From Verrucomicrobiia bacterium (GTDB taxonomy: Bacteria; Verrucomicrobiota; Verrucomicrobiia; Limisphaerales; JAEYXS01), in the NCBI GenBank assembly GCA_036405135.1, contig DASWYF010000020.1, positions 62,001 to 126,000 on the forward strand: a DNA stretch of 64,000 nt, written 5' to 3'. This document shows, piece by piece, positions 8,889 to 17,570 of the stretch (the stretch's first letter is position 1; every line of letters starts with the position of its first letter). A program made the translations under genes and the position numbers. The notes below the pieces were generated by a model. It searched no databases and was not told the origin of the DNA. It saw only the letters and a list, made by a program, of their open reading frames with translations.

Positions 8889-9485
8889 ATGAAAACGAAG
8901 ATGACTTTTGCGGTTCTGCTGGCCGCAGTTTTGGCCGGGGCGGGCTATGCCTCGCTGCAGGCAAAGGATGAGACGGTTATCAGTGAACCGACCGCCTTCC
9001 AGTTGATTGAGGAAGGCAACAAATACGTGGGTGATCAGGCGAAGGATAAGGTAGTGCAAATCCGCGCTGATAAATCCATCGGCAGCACCACGCCGAATGT
9101 TTGGTATGTGGTGTACTACGACCACACCGCTGCGTTGAAGGCCGTCGAAGTAAAATTCGGCGCGGGCAAGATGATGTCCGTGGAACGGCCTTTGCGATTG
9201 TTGGAACCTTTGTTCGGCAAGAGCACGCCGCTGGATCGTACGAAATTCAAAGTAGACTCGGACGTCGCCATCAAGACGGCATTGCAAGAACCGCTGCTCG
9301 CCAATCTGAAAGTCGTGGCCACTGCTCCGAAGCTGGAAGACAGTCCGACTGGTCCCGTGTGGCGCGTGAAGATCTGGGCGCAGAAACTGCGTGACACAGG
9401 TGACGTGCACATCGGCGAGGTCGTGATCTCTCCGGAGACCGGCGAGGTCATCAAGAACGACCTGCACATCGAACGTGCCGGTTGA
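8889..9485 (+). CDS. secreted protein of unknown function, PepSY-like
   Basis: A 198-residue exported protein. Residues 1-25 form a signal peptide (MKTKMTFAVLLAAVLAGAGY) cut near the ALQAKD region. The mature part has alternating strand/helix segments (VWYVVYYDHTAALKAVEVKF, WRVKIWAQ, GEVVISPETGEVIKND); the last phrase resembles PepSY/YpeB-type domains, which are often extracytoplasmic inhibitors or binding modules. It stands alone between two terminators under its own apparent sigma-54 promoter, so its expression is probably conditional and needs an enhancer-binding activator not present in this window. An ATG at 8901 would leave a poorer signal peptide without positive charges. Confidence 0.75.
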   Translation: MKTKMTFAVLLAAVLAGAGYASLQAKDETVISEPTAFQLIEEGNKYVGDQAKDKVVQIRADKSIGSTTPNVWYVVYYDHTAALKAVEVKFGAGKMMSVERPLRLLEPLFGKSTPLDRTKFKVDSDVAIKTALQEPLLANLKVVATAPKLEDSPTGPVWRVKIWAQKLRDTGDVHIGEVVISPETGEVIKNDLHIERAG

Positions 9486-9524
9486 TTCCCTGAAAAGAAT
9501 ATGAGGGCGCACATAGGGTGCGCG

Positions 9525-9557
9525 GCGGCGCTCTGCGGAGCGCCGCTTCGGCTTTTT
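9525..9557 (+). terminator. intrinsic terminator between convergent genes
   Basis: GCGGCGCTC / GAGCGCCGC (9525-9533 with 9538-9546, loop TGCG) followed by TTCGGCTTTTT. The T run serves the plus-strand secreted-protein gene. Confidence 0.8.
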
Positions 9558-10260
9558 ACTGGGGGAACAAAAACCAGTTCGCGTTCGTGACACCTGCGCC
9601 AGTTGCATACGATAAGAGTTCTTTAGGAGAACGGCCCCATTCCGCATGGCCATCGGTGAAACCAAACGCGCCCTTACCTTCATGAAATTTATTATTTGCC
9701 ATTTCACCCCACGCAGACGAGTTAGTATCCACGAGTACCGGTTTGCCTTTCACACTGGAGTAAAGTGGCTGACCTGCCGCAGGAGAAATATTTCTATCGC
9801 CTAGCATCGGCACAGTGGCGGCATTGAAATACTCATTCAATCCGACGAAGTAACTGGCCCCCAGATTTCCCGCATCAGGCCGATTGTTTTTCAGACTGCG
9901 TTTTGGATCGGCTGGGCACAGGAAGAGTTTAGGAGAATTCCCCGTATAATTGGTGAACACATCCAGATTTTGTCTCACCGAGCGATTGGGTAAAATGAGT
10001 TTTCTGGCGGAGTTGGTCTGGCCCGCGATTTCATACGTCTGCCAAGGCAAGAGATTTGCCTGATCTGCAGAATACATCTGCATCACGACACTCAATTGTT
10101 TCAAATTAGTCATGCAACGGCCAATCTTAGGGTCACCCTTGCGAGATCCGCCCATGGGAGGAAAAAGCAGGCCGAAAAAGATGAAGAGAACTGCCAGCAC
10201 CACCAGCAATTCTATCAGGTTAAAACCGCGATGGCGTCGTTGAGAAAAGACCCGCTTCAT
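9556..10260 (-). CDS. prepilin-like protein with type IV N-methylation motif
   Basis: A 234-residue pseudopilin-like protein. After a basic leader (MKRVFSQRRHRG) comes the prepilin peptidase site G-F with Glu at position +5 (FNLIELLVVLAVLFIFFGLL), giving the hydrophobic helix that packs in a pilus or pseudopilus. The C-terminal half has the FHEGKGAFGFTDGHAEW stretch, similar to the H-X9-DG tail of the PVC-group DUF1559 protein family. These families are highly expanded in planctomycetes and verrucomicrobia; their function is mostly unknown. A good ribosome site (AAGGA) precedes the ATG. The PilB-like ATPase of the window lies 48 kb away. Confidence 0.9.
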   Translation of the reverse strand: MKRVFSQRRHRGFNLIELLVVLAVLFIFFGLLFPPMGGSRKGDPKIGRCMTNLKQLSVVMQMYSADQANLLPWQTYEIAGQTNSARKLILPNRSVRQNLDVFTNYTGNSPKLFLCPADPKRSLKNNRPDAGNLGASYFVGLNEYFNAATVPMLGDRNISPAAGQPLYSSVKGKPVLVDTNSSAWGEMANNKFHEGKGAFGFTDGHAEWGRSPKELLSYATGAGVTNANWFLFPQ

Positions 10261-10334
10261 ACCATTCCTTTTGCCTGCCTCAAGCTAGCACAAGTAATGG
10301 ATGATCTGAGATAGCCCTTTAGGGTGAGCGAACG

Positions 10335-12059
10335 TCACTCTCCCATCGCTTCCGCCAGCGCTGCATCCAATGCCTCCACCCTGACCGGTTTGGTAAGATG
10401 CGTGGAGAAACCGGATTCATGACTGGAAACGATATCGTTCTCCATCCCGTATCCGGTGAGCGCGATGCCCCGCAGTTTGTAGAGTGATTGCAGATCCTTC
10501 ATCAGCTCGAAGCCGTTGCTGTCCGGCAGCCCCACATCGGAGATGACGAGGTCAAACTCATGTTTCTCCGCACGCGCACGAGCTTCAGCAGCAGAACCCA
10601 CTGCGGTCACCGAATGCTGGCGGCGATTGAGCAGATGGCTGAGTGCCTTACGTGTCGGCTCATGGTCTTCCACCAGCAAAATGTCGTAACGCGGACGTTC
10701 TTCCGCTGCCTTCGCCGAGGCATGAGGAACCTGTGCTCCGTTCTTGGCCTTGGCAGGTGTTTTGGCGAGCGGCAATTCCACCGTGAAAGTCGCGCCTCTG
10801 CCGCGTCCCTCGCTCTGCGCATGAATGTCACCCGAATGCAATTTGATGATCTTCTTGCTGATCGAAAGCCCCAGACCGAGCCCGCCGAAAGGAGACGATG
10901 CATACGTCTGCGCATGTTCCCCCTGGGCGAACGTCTCGAAGATGTCCCCGATTTCCTTCTGCGTGAGGCCGATACCCGTATCCATCACTTGAATCGCCAC
11001 ATGCCCCTTCGTCGTTACCGCGTGGATATCCACCTTTATCTGCCCCTTCGCAGGAGTGAACTTCACCGCGTTCTTCAAGATGTTCCAGAGCGCCTGCTTG
11101 AGTCGCAACGTATCGGCCTTCACCAGGCACGGGTGCTTGTCGATCTTCAGGACGAACGAAATCTTCTTCTGTTCGATCTCCGCACGGATCGTCTCGATGG
11201 CATCGGTCAATGCATCGCGGCAATCGATGATGTCGAAATTCAGTGCCAGCTTGCCATTGATGATACGGGTGAGATCCAGCAGATCATCGATAAGCCGTGC
11301 TTCCAGTTCGATGCTGTTGCAGATGGTCGCGAAATCACTGCGTACTTCGGGAGTTAGGGCGGGATTGTTAGCCGCTTCGCTCGCCAGCAACAATGCAGGA
11401 TTGAGTGGTGTGCGCAGTTCATGGCTTAGCGCGGCCAGGAAGCTGTCTTTCGCTTCATTCGCCCTCTCGGCCACTTCCTTGGCCAGTCGCAATTCCTCGC
11501 TGTGCCGTTGCGCACTCAGATCTGTCACTACCAGGCAGATCACATTCTGATCGCTCAAGGGCAGATGGCTCGCCGTAAGGTTGACCGGCAGTGCGTTGCC
11601 TTTGGTCCGCTCCAGCAAGGACTCGCACTTGATGACTTCCTTCTTGCTCTTGAAAATATTGTGCAACTCCGGCCATGCGTTAGCGAGGTAGGCCACGGCT
11701 TCCGTGCCGATGACTTTTTCGAGCGGCAAATTCACCATGTCAGCAAAGCGCTGGTTGGCGTAAAGGATCAGGCCCAAGTCAGAGATCGTCACCGCGCCTT
11801 CCTGCATCTTCTCCACGTAAACGCGGTAAGGCTGGTCAGCGCCGCTGAGGCTGTAGATCTGATTGCCACGCGGACCATGGACCACGAGCGCATCCACTTC
11901 GCCATTGCGGATAGCGTCCAAGGTGTCTTGGGCTTCTTGCAAACTGTTGGTGAGGCGGTCAAATTCGACATCGCTTACCCAATGCCCGCTCTTTTTCCCA
12001 GATTTAATGGAAACTTTGTTGGTTTTGCCCGATACCTTGCGCTTGGCTGGCTTCTTCAT
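10335..12059 (-). CDS. PAS hybrid histidine kinase of the kai operon
   Basis: A 574-residue soluble hybrid sensor kinase. It has a basic N terminus and short coiled coil (about 28-55), a PAS domain (about 75-185), a HisKA dimerisation helix with phospho-His213 in SHELRTPLN, a HATPase domain (about 315-432; N box NILKNAVKF, G boxes DTGIGL and GGLGLGLS), and a C-terminal receiver domain (about 458-570) with phospho-acceptor Asp508 and a conserved Lys in HLTKPV. It has no membrane segment and no KaiB-like thioredoxin sensor domain as in cyanobacterial SasA, so any coupling to KaiC would differ from SasA. It is the last gene of the operon, 1 base after the second kaiB. Inferred role: output or input kinase for the Kai proteins. 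Confidence 0.93.
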   Translation of the reverse strand: MKKPAKRKVSGKTNKVSIKSGKKSGHWVSDVEFDRLTNSLQEAQDTLDAIRNGEVDALVVHGPRGNQIYSLSGADQPYRVYVEKMQEGAVTISDLGLILYANQRFADMVNLPLEKVIGTEAVAYLANAWPELHNIFKSKKEVIKCESLLERTKGNALPVNLTASHLPLSDQNVICLVVTDLSAQRHSEELRLAKEVAERANEAKDSFLAALSHELRTPLNPALLLASEAANNPALTPEVRSDFATICNSIELEARLIDDLLDLTRIINGKLALNFDIIDCRDALTDAIETIRAEIEQKKISFVLKIDKHPCLVKADTLRLKQALWNILKNAVKFTPAKGQIKVDIHAVTTKGHVAIQVMDTGIGLTQKEIGDIFETFAQGEHAQTYASSPFGGLGLGLSISKKIIKLHSGDIHAQSEGRGRGATFTVELPLAKTPAKAKNGAQVPHASAKAAEERPRYDILLVEDHEPTRKALSHLLNRRQHSVTAVGSAAEARARAEKHEFDLVISDVGLPDSNGFELMKDLQSLYKLRGIALTGYGMENDIVSSHESGFSTHLTKPVRVEALDAALAEAMGE

Positions 12060-12060
12060 A

Positions 12061-12480
12061 CTAGACCTTCACCCATTTGATTTTTCCATCGGGCTGCGTT
12101 TTACTCTTCAGATTGAGGCCCACCACCACTTTATCCCGGTCGGACAGATCGCCCACCAGGCGTTTCATTGGAGCCGGCATCTTCTTGATCAATGTTGGCG
12201 CGGCGATGACTTGCTCGTCGGCAGCTTCCAAAGGCTGCTGATAGATGTCAACGACTTCGAGATCATAGCGTCCCGGCAAATACTCTTCGCACAAGCTCCG
12301 GATATTTTTGACCGCCTGGCTGGAGCGCGGAGTTGAACCCGTGATGTAGAGACGTAAGGTATAATGCTCAACGCCGGTCGCCTTCTTGAGCAGTTTCTCG
12401 AACGTGGCCGTTTCATTCAAGGGCGGTTTCTTCTTGGCCTGCTTGCGCTTGGCCGTGACTTTCTTGGCTTTGGTTTTCAT
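12061..12480 (-). CDS. kaiB: KaiB-like protein, second copy
   Basis: A 139-residue protein with a lysine-rich N-terminal extension of about 35 residues, then a KaiB thioredoxin-like domain: YTLRLYITGSTPRSSQAV, EEYLPGRYDLEVVDIYQQP, IAAPTLIKKMPAPMKRLVGDL. The cis-Pro region APTLIKK and the end of strand 4 match KaiB, which binds the CI ring of KaiC and in cyanobacteria switches fold to do so. It starts 11 bases after the first kaiB and ends 1 base before the kinase. It differs clearly from its neighbour (roughly one third to one half identical by eye), so this is an old paralogue pair, not a recent duplication. Confidence 0.93.
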   Translation of the reverse strand: MKTKAKKVTAKRKQAKKKPPLNETATFEKLLKKATGVEHYTLRLYITGSTPRSSQAVKNIRSLCEEYLPGRYDLEVVDIYQQPLEAADEQVIAAPTLIKKMPAPMKRLVGDLSDRDKVVVGLNLKSKTQPDGKIKWVKV

Positions 12481-12491
12481 GGATTCGCCTT

Positions 12492-12872
12492 TTATTTAAC
12501 GGCTTCGAGATCCATGCCCACCATCACGCGCTCCACATTGGAGAGATCGCCGATGACGCGCTTGATAGGTTCGGGAAGTTTGCGCACGAGCGTCGGCAGG
12601 GCCATGATTTGGTCCTTCTGCGCGAGCTGTGGCTGCTTGGTGAGGTCGATGACCTCGATGGAGTAGCGGTCAGGCAGGTGCTGCTCACAAATCTTTTTGA
12701 GATTGGCGAAGGCGGTCATGGACTTCGGCGTCTGGCCTGCCACATACAGGCGCAGATTCCATTCCGCTTTCTTCGGCTTCGGCTTGGCCTTCGTTTTAGT
12801 CACCGTCGCCTTGGTTGTTCTTGCCTTCGCGCTCTTGGGCTTGGCCTGGGTGGTTGTTACATCCTTTTTCAT
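12492..12872 (-). CDS. kaiB: KaiB-like protein, first copy
   Basis: A 126-residue protein with a 35-residue Lys/Ala/Thr-rich leader followed by a KaiB domain: [59 protein letters not shown]. It lies directly downstream of kaiC (18-base gap) and upstream of the second kaiB, so all three are probably translated from one mRNA. Established knowledge: KaiB binds phosphorylated KaiC and resets it. Two KaiB types with one KaiC suggests separate binding modes or timing roles (inference). The basic leaders on both copies are not part of the classical KaiB fold. Confidence 0.93.
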   Translation of the reverse strand: MKKDVTTTQAKPKSAKARTTKATVTKTKAKPKPKKAEWNLRLYVAGQTPKSMTAFANLKKICEQHLPDRYSIEVIDLTKQPQLAQKDQIMALPTLVRKLPEPIKRVIGDLSNVERVMVGMDLEAVK

Positions 12873-12890
12873 GCGTGGCTTCGGTATGAT

Positions 12891-14594
12891 TTATCGCTTG
12901 TTGGCCCGTTTGGCTGCCATGGCAAGCCGGTCGGTTTCGACCTGTTTAAGCCGCGCCATACTGTTGGCAGCGACCCTTGAATATTCTTCTTCCTCGATCT
13001 TGAACCCAGCGCGTAATGCTTCGATCTGCGCCTCGACGGCACGGCGGCGATGTTCGATCGCCATCTTCTTGCGCTCCATCTCGTCCTTGGCAATCTTCTG
13101 CTCGGCTTCTGCCTTGGTGGCCTGACTCAAGCGTGCTGAGCCGGTCAACACACCTTCCGTGCCTAGGTAAACATCCTCCAATTTGATACCCTTGGAAGTG
13201 ATGGTGAACTCGCGGACCTGGTTGGAATGCGCCATGCCACGGGACTTGAGCACATATAGAAGACGGTTGCGTTCGCCACCGATCTCCACATCGCGCAAGA
13301 GCAACCACGTATCCACCAGCGAACTCAATCCTTCATCCGTCGATTCCATAACCGATCTGCCGCTGGTAAGGGTAACCATGAAGCCCGTGATCTTCTTTTT
13401 GCGCAGGAAATCCACCAAGCGGATAAGCATGTTCGTGGAGTCATCCAGCGTGCCAGCGGATTGCATGTTGGAGACAGGATCCAAAATGACCACCGTAGGC
13501 TTAAACTCCTCGATCATCTTATGCATCATCACCAGATGCATCTCGAGTCCATGAACTGTGGGACGCGTGGAGTGAAACTTGAGCTGCCCATTATCTACAT
13601 ACTTGCGGAGATCCACATTGATGGACTTCATGTTCCGCATGATCTGCGAGGGCGATTCCTCAAAGGAGAAATACATGCATCGTTCACCCCGCTTGCACGT
13701 GGCTTCCGCCAGATGAGCGGACATGCTCGTTTTGCCCGTGCCCGCTGTGCCGCTGAGCAGAATGGAACTGCCGCGATAAAAACCTTTGCCTCCCAGCATC
13801 TGATCCAGTTCCGGCACACCCGAGGGGATGCGCTCGTTGGACACCTCGTAGTCCATACCCGCCATCGTCACCGGCAGCACAGACATGCCTTCCGCATCGA
13901 TGAGGAAAGGATACTCGTTCGTGCCGTGGGTGGAACCGCGATACTTCACCACTCGCAACCGGCGGGTGGAGATCTGCCCGTTGACCCGATGATCCAGCAG
14001 CACCACGCAATCGGAAACATATTCTTCCAGCCCTTGGCGCGTGAGTGCGCCATCACCACGTTCACCCGTGATCACCGTGGTCATGCCCCTTTCCTTCAAC
14101 CAACCGAAGAGGCGGCGTAATTCCGAGCGGAGGATCGCCTGGTTGCTCAGACCGGAGAAAAGCGTCTCGATAGTATCCAGCACCACACGTTTGGCGCCGA
14201 CCATCTTGATGGCGTAATCGAGCCGGATGAAAAGCCCTTCCAGATCGTACTCACCATTCTCCTCGATCTCGCTGCGCTCCACATGAACGTGGTCGATATA
14301 GATCTTCTTCCGGTCGATCAGGTTCGCGATGTTGAACCCCAGCGATGCCACGTTCTTGCGGATGTCCATGGCCGTTTCTTCAAACGTCATTAGCACACCC
14401 GGCTCACCATACTGCAATGCTCCACGCACCAAAAACTCCGTGGCAAAGAGGGATTTGCCGCAACCGGCACTACCGCACACCAATGAAGGACGACCTGCTG
14501 GCAAACCGCCACCAGTTATCTCGTCAAAACCGGTGATACCGGTAGGAACTTTCTTGAGGATGTCGGAGGAGTTGATTTTCACGAGCTTACTCAT
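12891..14594 (-). CDS. kaiC: KaiC-like double RecA ATPase/kinase
   Basis: A 567-residue KaiC. The N-terminal CI domain has Walker A GSAGCGKS (41-48) and catalytic Glu pair in FEE (71-73). The CII domain has Walker A GTAGTGKT (282-289) and FEE (311-313). In CII the residues matching the cyanobacterial autophosphorylation sites are kept as hydroxyl residues: Thr419, Ser424, Ser425 (Ser replaces the usual Thr at the last). After about residue 485 there is a charged coiled coil (to about 560) instead of the classical A-loop tail where KaiA binds. It is first in the operon kaiC-kaiB-kaiB-kinase; no kaiA is present. Likely a timer or stress-response switch; rhythmicity is not established by sequence. 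Confidence 0.95.
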   Translation of the reverse strand: MSKLVKINSSDILKKVPTGITGFDEITGGGLPAGRPSLVCGSAGCGKSLFATEFLVRGALQYGEPGVLMTFEETAMDIRKNVASLGFNIANLIDRKKIYIDHVHVERSEIEENGEYDLEGLFIRLDYAIKMVGAKRVVLDTIETLFSGLSNQAILRSELRRLFGWLKERGMTTVITGERGDGALTRQGLEEYVSDCVVLLDHRVNGQISTRRLRVVKYRGSTHGTNEYPFLIDAEGMSVLPVTMAGMDYEVSNERIPSGVPELDQMLGGKGFYRGSSILLSGTAGTGKTSMSAHLAEATCKRGERCMYFSFEESPSQIMRNMKSINVDLRKYVDNGQLKFHSTRPTVHGLEMHLVMMHKMIEEFKPTVVILDPVSNMQSAGTLDDSTNMLIRLVDFLRKKKITGFMVTLTSGRSVMESTDEGLSSLVDTWLLLRDVEIGGERNRLLYVLKSRGMAHSNQVREFTITSKGIKLEDVYLGTEGVLTGSARLSQATKAEAEQKIAKDEMERKKMAIEHRRRAVEAQIEALRAGFKIEEEEYSRVAANSMARLKQVETDRLAMAAKRANKR

Positions 14595-15019
14595 CTGATT
14601 CTAGCTTTAGGGTTAAATTCGATATTACAAGGTTATTGGCCTCTAAGGCATTTATGGCACGGCTGTCACGTTTGAGCGCAAAAAAGGGTTAGAAAGTCGG
14701 TCTTATCGCAATTTAAAGCCAGTCCGTTCCATGCACTTTGAATGCTCTATGCAAAACACACGCCGCCGCGTTGCGTTTTGCATGAAGGCAGGGAAAATCC
14801 TTGGGTGTCAAATCCAGCGACACAAAGTTCATTTTAAGCATTGCCAGCCGAGGCGAAACACCTGTTTCGCAGCAGGAATTTGCCCTGCCGTCATCCCAAC
14901 CTGCAGTTCTTTATTCAGCAGGGGAAATGCCACGGGCAGAGCGTCTGTGTGCAATGGCAAATTTTGGTGCTTTCGCTCTGGACAGTTCACCAGCGCAGCA
15001 GGCTAAAATTCGCGTCATC
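14595..15019. other. divergent intergenic region between kaiC and the sugar isomerase
   Basis: 425 bases that must hold the kaiC promoter (minus strand) and the isomerase promoter (plus strand). A plus frame stays open from 14801 into the isomerase gene, but the added residues look like leader. The only clear structure is the inverted repeat at 14749-14783. Confidence 0.5.
14749..14783. promoter_or_regulatory. near-palindrome, possible operator
   Basis: ATGCAAAAC (14749-14757) and GTTTTGCAT (14775-14783) are perfect inverted arms around an inner ACGC-CGCC-GCGT hairpin. It sits about 155 bases before the kaiC start and 237 before the isomerase start. There is no T run beyond it, so it is more likely a binding site or RNA fold than a terminator. 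Confidence 0.4.
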
Positions 15020-15832
15020 ATGAGATTCGGCATCTGCAACGAGATTTTCCAGAACTGGAAGCTGGAGGACGCCATGGCCTTCGCGAAGAAGGCGGGTTAT
15101 GACGGCATTGAGATCGCGCCCTTCACCATCGCCAAGTATGTGACGGAGATTTCTCCGGCCCAGCGTGAAGAGATCAAGGCCGCCGCCAAACGCACCGGTA
15201 TCGCCATTACCGGCATTCACTGGGTGCTGGTGCAGGCCGAGGGCATGTATGTGACGCATCCGGATGCCGCCATCCGCGCCAAGACGCAGCAATATTTCGT
15301 GGACCTCGTGAACTTCTGCGGGGACATCGGCGGCAAACGCATCATCGTGGGCTCACCGAAGCAGCGCAACCTGATGGAAGGCGTGACTTACGCTCAAGCG
15401 TGGGCATGGGCATTGGAAGTGTTCCGTCCCGCTGTGAAGCGCGCGGAGGAACGCGACATCGTCATCTGCTTCGAACCGCTCGCCCCGGCGGAAACCAATT
15501 TCATCAATACGGCGGAAGACGGCATCAAGTTCACCAAGGAACTGAACAGCCCGGCCTTCAAGATCATCATCGATGTGAAGGCAATGTGCTCCGAGAGCAA
15601 GCCCATCCCGCAGATCATCAAGGAATCGCACCCGCACTTCGCCTACTTCCACGCGAACGATGCGAACCTGAAAGGTCCCGGCTTCGGTGATGTGGATTTC
15701 AAACCCATCGCCGCCGCGCTCAAGGAAGTGGGCTACGACGGCTGGGTCTCCGTGGAAGTGTTCAAGTTCGAGGAAGGCCCCGAAGTCATCGCCAGCAAGA
15801 GCATCGAATACCTGAAGAAGGTGTTTGTGTAG
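15020..15832 (+). CDS. sugar phosphate isomerase/epimerase-like TIM-barrel protein
   Basis: A 270-residue cytoplasmic protein of the xylose-isomerase-like / AP endonuclease 2 superfamily (IolE/IolI, EboC and tagatose 3-epimerase relatives). Likely metal-binding residues are visible in the barrel strands: Glu in CFEPLAP, Asp in IIDVKAM, the H-x-N-D motif in FHANDANLKGPG and Glu in SVEVF. The family isomerises or dehydrates sugars and inositols; the substrate cannot be read from sequence. It converges on a two-domain DUF1080 lipoprotein, a pairing common in the PVC group and consistent with catabolism of 3-keto sugars (inference). ATG 15020 was chosen because FGICNEIF is the first barrel strand; the upstream open frame has no homologous character. 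Confidence 0.9.
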   Translation: MRFGICNEIFQNWKLEDAMAFAKKAGYDGIEIAPFTIAKYVTEISPAQREEIKAAAKRTGIAITGIHWVLVQAEGMYVTHPDAAIRAKTQQYFVDLVNFCGDIGGKRIIVGSPKQRNLMEGVTYAQAWAWALEVFRPAVKRAEERDIVICFEPLAPAETNFINTAEDGIKFTKELNSPAFKIIIDVKAMCSESKPIPQIIKESHPHFAYFHANDANLKGPGFGDVDFKPIAAALKEVGYDGWVSVEVFKFEEGPEVIASKSIEYLKKVFV

Positions 15833-15836
15833 TGGC

Positions 15837-15852
15837 GCGGCTTTTAAGCCGC
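15837..15852. repeat. short palindrome GCGGCTT/AAGCCGC
   Basis: A 7-bp stem with a 2-base loop, four bases after the isomerase stop. Similar in style to the REP-like hairpins elsewhere in the window, but different in sequence. Confidence 0.4.
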
Positions 15853-15922
15853 TTCAACGTCCTCCTGCAACCGAGCCTCTGAATCAAATCGGCTCTTACA
15901 TCAAATCATTCCCCTAAAACAA

Positions 15923-15957
15923 AAACACCCGCCGATCTCACGATCGGCGGGTGTTTC
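15923..15957. terminator. bidirectional terminator
   Basis: A 15-bp perfect stem (AAACACCCGCCGATC / GATCGGCGGGTGTTT, 15923-15937 with 15942-15956, loop TCAC). A-rich on the left and T-containing on the right, it can stop both the isomerase and the convergent DUF1080 gene. Confidence 0.9.
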
Positions 15958-15975
15958 CTTTAAAGAACTCGCTGC

Positions 15976-17394
15976 TTACGGCAACGGTTTGATGAACACA
16001 TTGCGGAAGCCCACCGCGTCATTGTGACCGGCGAAGCCGAAGAACCCGTTCGTGCGCTCCTTGCCCGGATGCGGTTTATTGGCCATGTATTCAGTGATGG
16101 TGCTGAGGTCGGAATTCAGGATGATCGAGCCGTTCAGTTCCACCTTGAGAACGGAGCCTTTCACGGTGACTTCCTGAAAGTTCCATTCGCCCTGCGGACG
16201 CAGGTAACCGCGATGCGCGGCAGCGATGCCGTAAGCCGAACCATGCGCCTGACGCGGGTCCAGCTTCGCATATTTTTCATGCTCCGTATCGAGCACTTGC
16301 AGTTCGCACAGGCCCACGTAAGCGGTATCGCCTTCACCTGGGTAGCGGAGCGCGAGGCCGTTGTTGCCGCCAGGAGGCAGTTGGAATTCCACGCGCGCGA
16401 CGAAGTCCTTCAGATCTTCATTGAAGTAGATCGTGCCGCCTTTGCCCGCTTTGCAATACACGGCGCTGTCCTTGATCTCGTAATTCTCTACCGGACCTTT
16501 CCAGCCCGTGAAATCCTGACCGCTGAAGATGGGCTTGAAGCCGCTCTTGTTCTTCGAGGAAAGAATCTTGTTCGCCTCGGTTGAACCGATCTCGCGGATG
16601 AACACATTGCGCCAGCGGATTTCGCCACCATGCGTCTGGAGCTGGATCGGACCCTTGGCCGGAACCGGACGCGGATTGGCTTTGATCGCGGCATCCTTGC
16701 TGGCCTTGTCGTAGTAGTTCTCGAGGATGGCGTGATCCACCACCAGCTTGTCGTTCAGATAGATCGTCACGCGAGAGCCGACCATGAGGATGCGGAACTT
16801 GTTCCATTCGCCGAACGGCTTATCCGCCTTCACAAGCGGGTCTTTGCCGGGAGAATTCGTGGCGTTGTTCCACAGACCGCCGGAGCCTTTATCCGCACCC
16901 AGCTTGAACTTCGCTTCCTCCGTGTAATCCCAGATCTGCACCTGCGGCACACCGCGCAGGTAGATGCCGGAATCCGCCTTCGGCACCGTCTTGTATTCCA
17001 GGAGCAGTTCGAAATCGCCGTAATCCTTCTCCGTGGTGGCATACATGCCGAAGCCATCATTCACCAATTCGTCATTCTCCACATACCAGTGTGCTTTGCC
17101 GGTATTGGTGCCCAGCTCCATCATAGACCCCTTCACGCTCGCATCCGTCCACTTGCGGATCTGTTCGGCGCGATTCGCCTCAGACATCTCCAAGAGCTTG
17201 CGATGGTCAAAGGTCGTGCCGCCGCGCCAACCGGTGAGATCTTTGCCATTGAAGAGCGCGGTGAAGCCCTCAGGCGGTTTGGATGCGGAACCGCCCGAGC
17301 CGGAGCCCGCGAAGTCCGACGTGCTGCAACCCGTCATAACGGCCATCAAGGAAGCGGCCAGGGCAGGAGCGAGAAGAAGAGTTTTCAGTTTCAT
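15976..17394 (-). CDS. lipoprotein with two DUF1080 (3-keto-disaccharide hydrolase-like) domains
   Basis: A 472-residue exported lipoprotein: signal peptide with lipobox VMTGC (lipidated Cys23), then a Gly/Ser linker. The first DUF1080 jelly-roll domain (about 43-270) opens FTALFNGKDLTGWRGG and has YVENDELVNDGFGMY, YGDFELLLEYKT and DSGIYLRG; the second (about 283-472) opens FKPIFSGQDFTGWKG and has KDFVARVEFQLPPGGNNGLALRYPG. DUF1080 includes 3-keto-glucoside hydrolases/lyases and laminin-G-like binding modules. The tandem layout may combine binding and catalysis (inference). It probably acts on glycosides at the outer membrane, and the neighbouring isomerase could process the product. Confidence 0.92.
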   Translation of the reverse strand: MKLKTLLLAPALAASLMAVMTGCSTSDFAGSGSGGSASKPPEGFTALFNGKDLTGWRGGTTFDHRKLLEMSEANRAEQIRKWTDASVKGSMMELGTNTGKAHWYVENDELVNDGFGMYATTEKDYGDFELLLEYKTVPKADSGIYLRGVPQVQIWDYTEEAKFKLGADKGSGGLWNNATNSPGKDPLVKADKPFGEWNKFRILMVGSRVTIYLNDKLVVDHAILENYYDKASKDAAIKANPRPVPAKGPIQLQTHGGEIRWRNVFIREIGSTEANKILSSKNKSGFKPIFSGQDFTGWKGPVENYEIKDSAVYCKAGKGGTIYFNEDLKDFVARVEFQLPPGGNNGLALRYPGEGDTAYVGLCELQVLDTEHEKYAKLDPRQAHGSAYGIAAAHRGYLRPQGEWNFQEVTVKGSVLKVELNGSIILNSDLSTITEYMANKPHPGKERTNGFFGFAGHNDAVGFRNVFIKPLP

Positions 17395-17570
17395 ACTGTG
17401 GTTTGGTCATTCCGTAGGTAACGGCAAGTCCTTCGACGGTCAAGTCAGGGAGTGGATTCAAGGAATCGCAGCCCTTCCTCCGTAATCGTTCTCATCCTCG
17501 TCGTCGTCCTCGATTTTCCGTTCATAGTTACTGGAGTAAGGCAGATTAAGCTAACCTTCTCCGATGTTTC

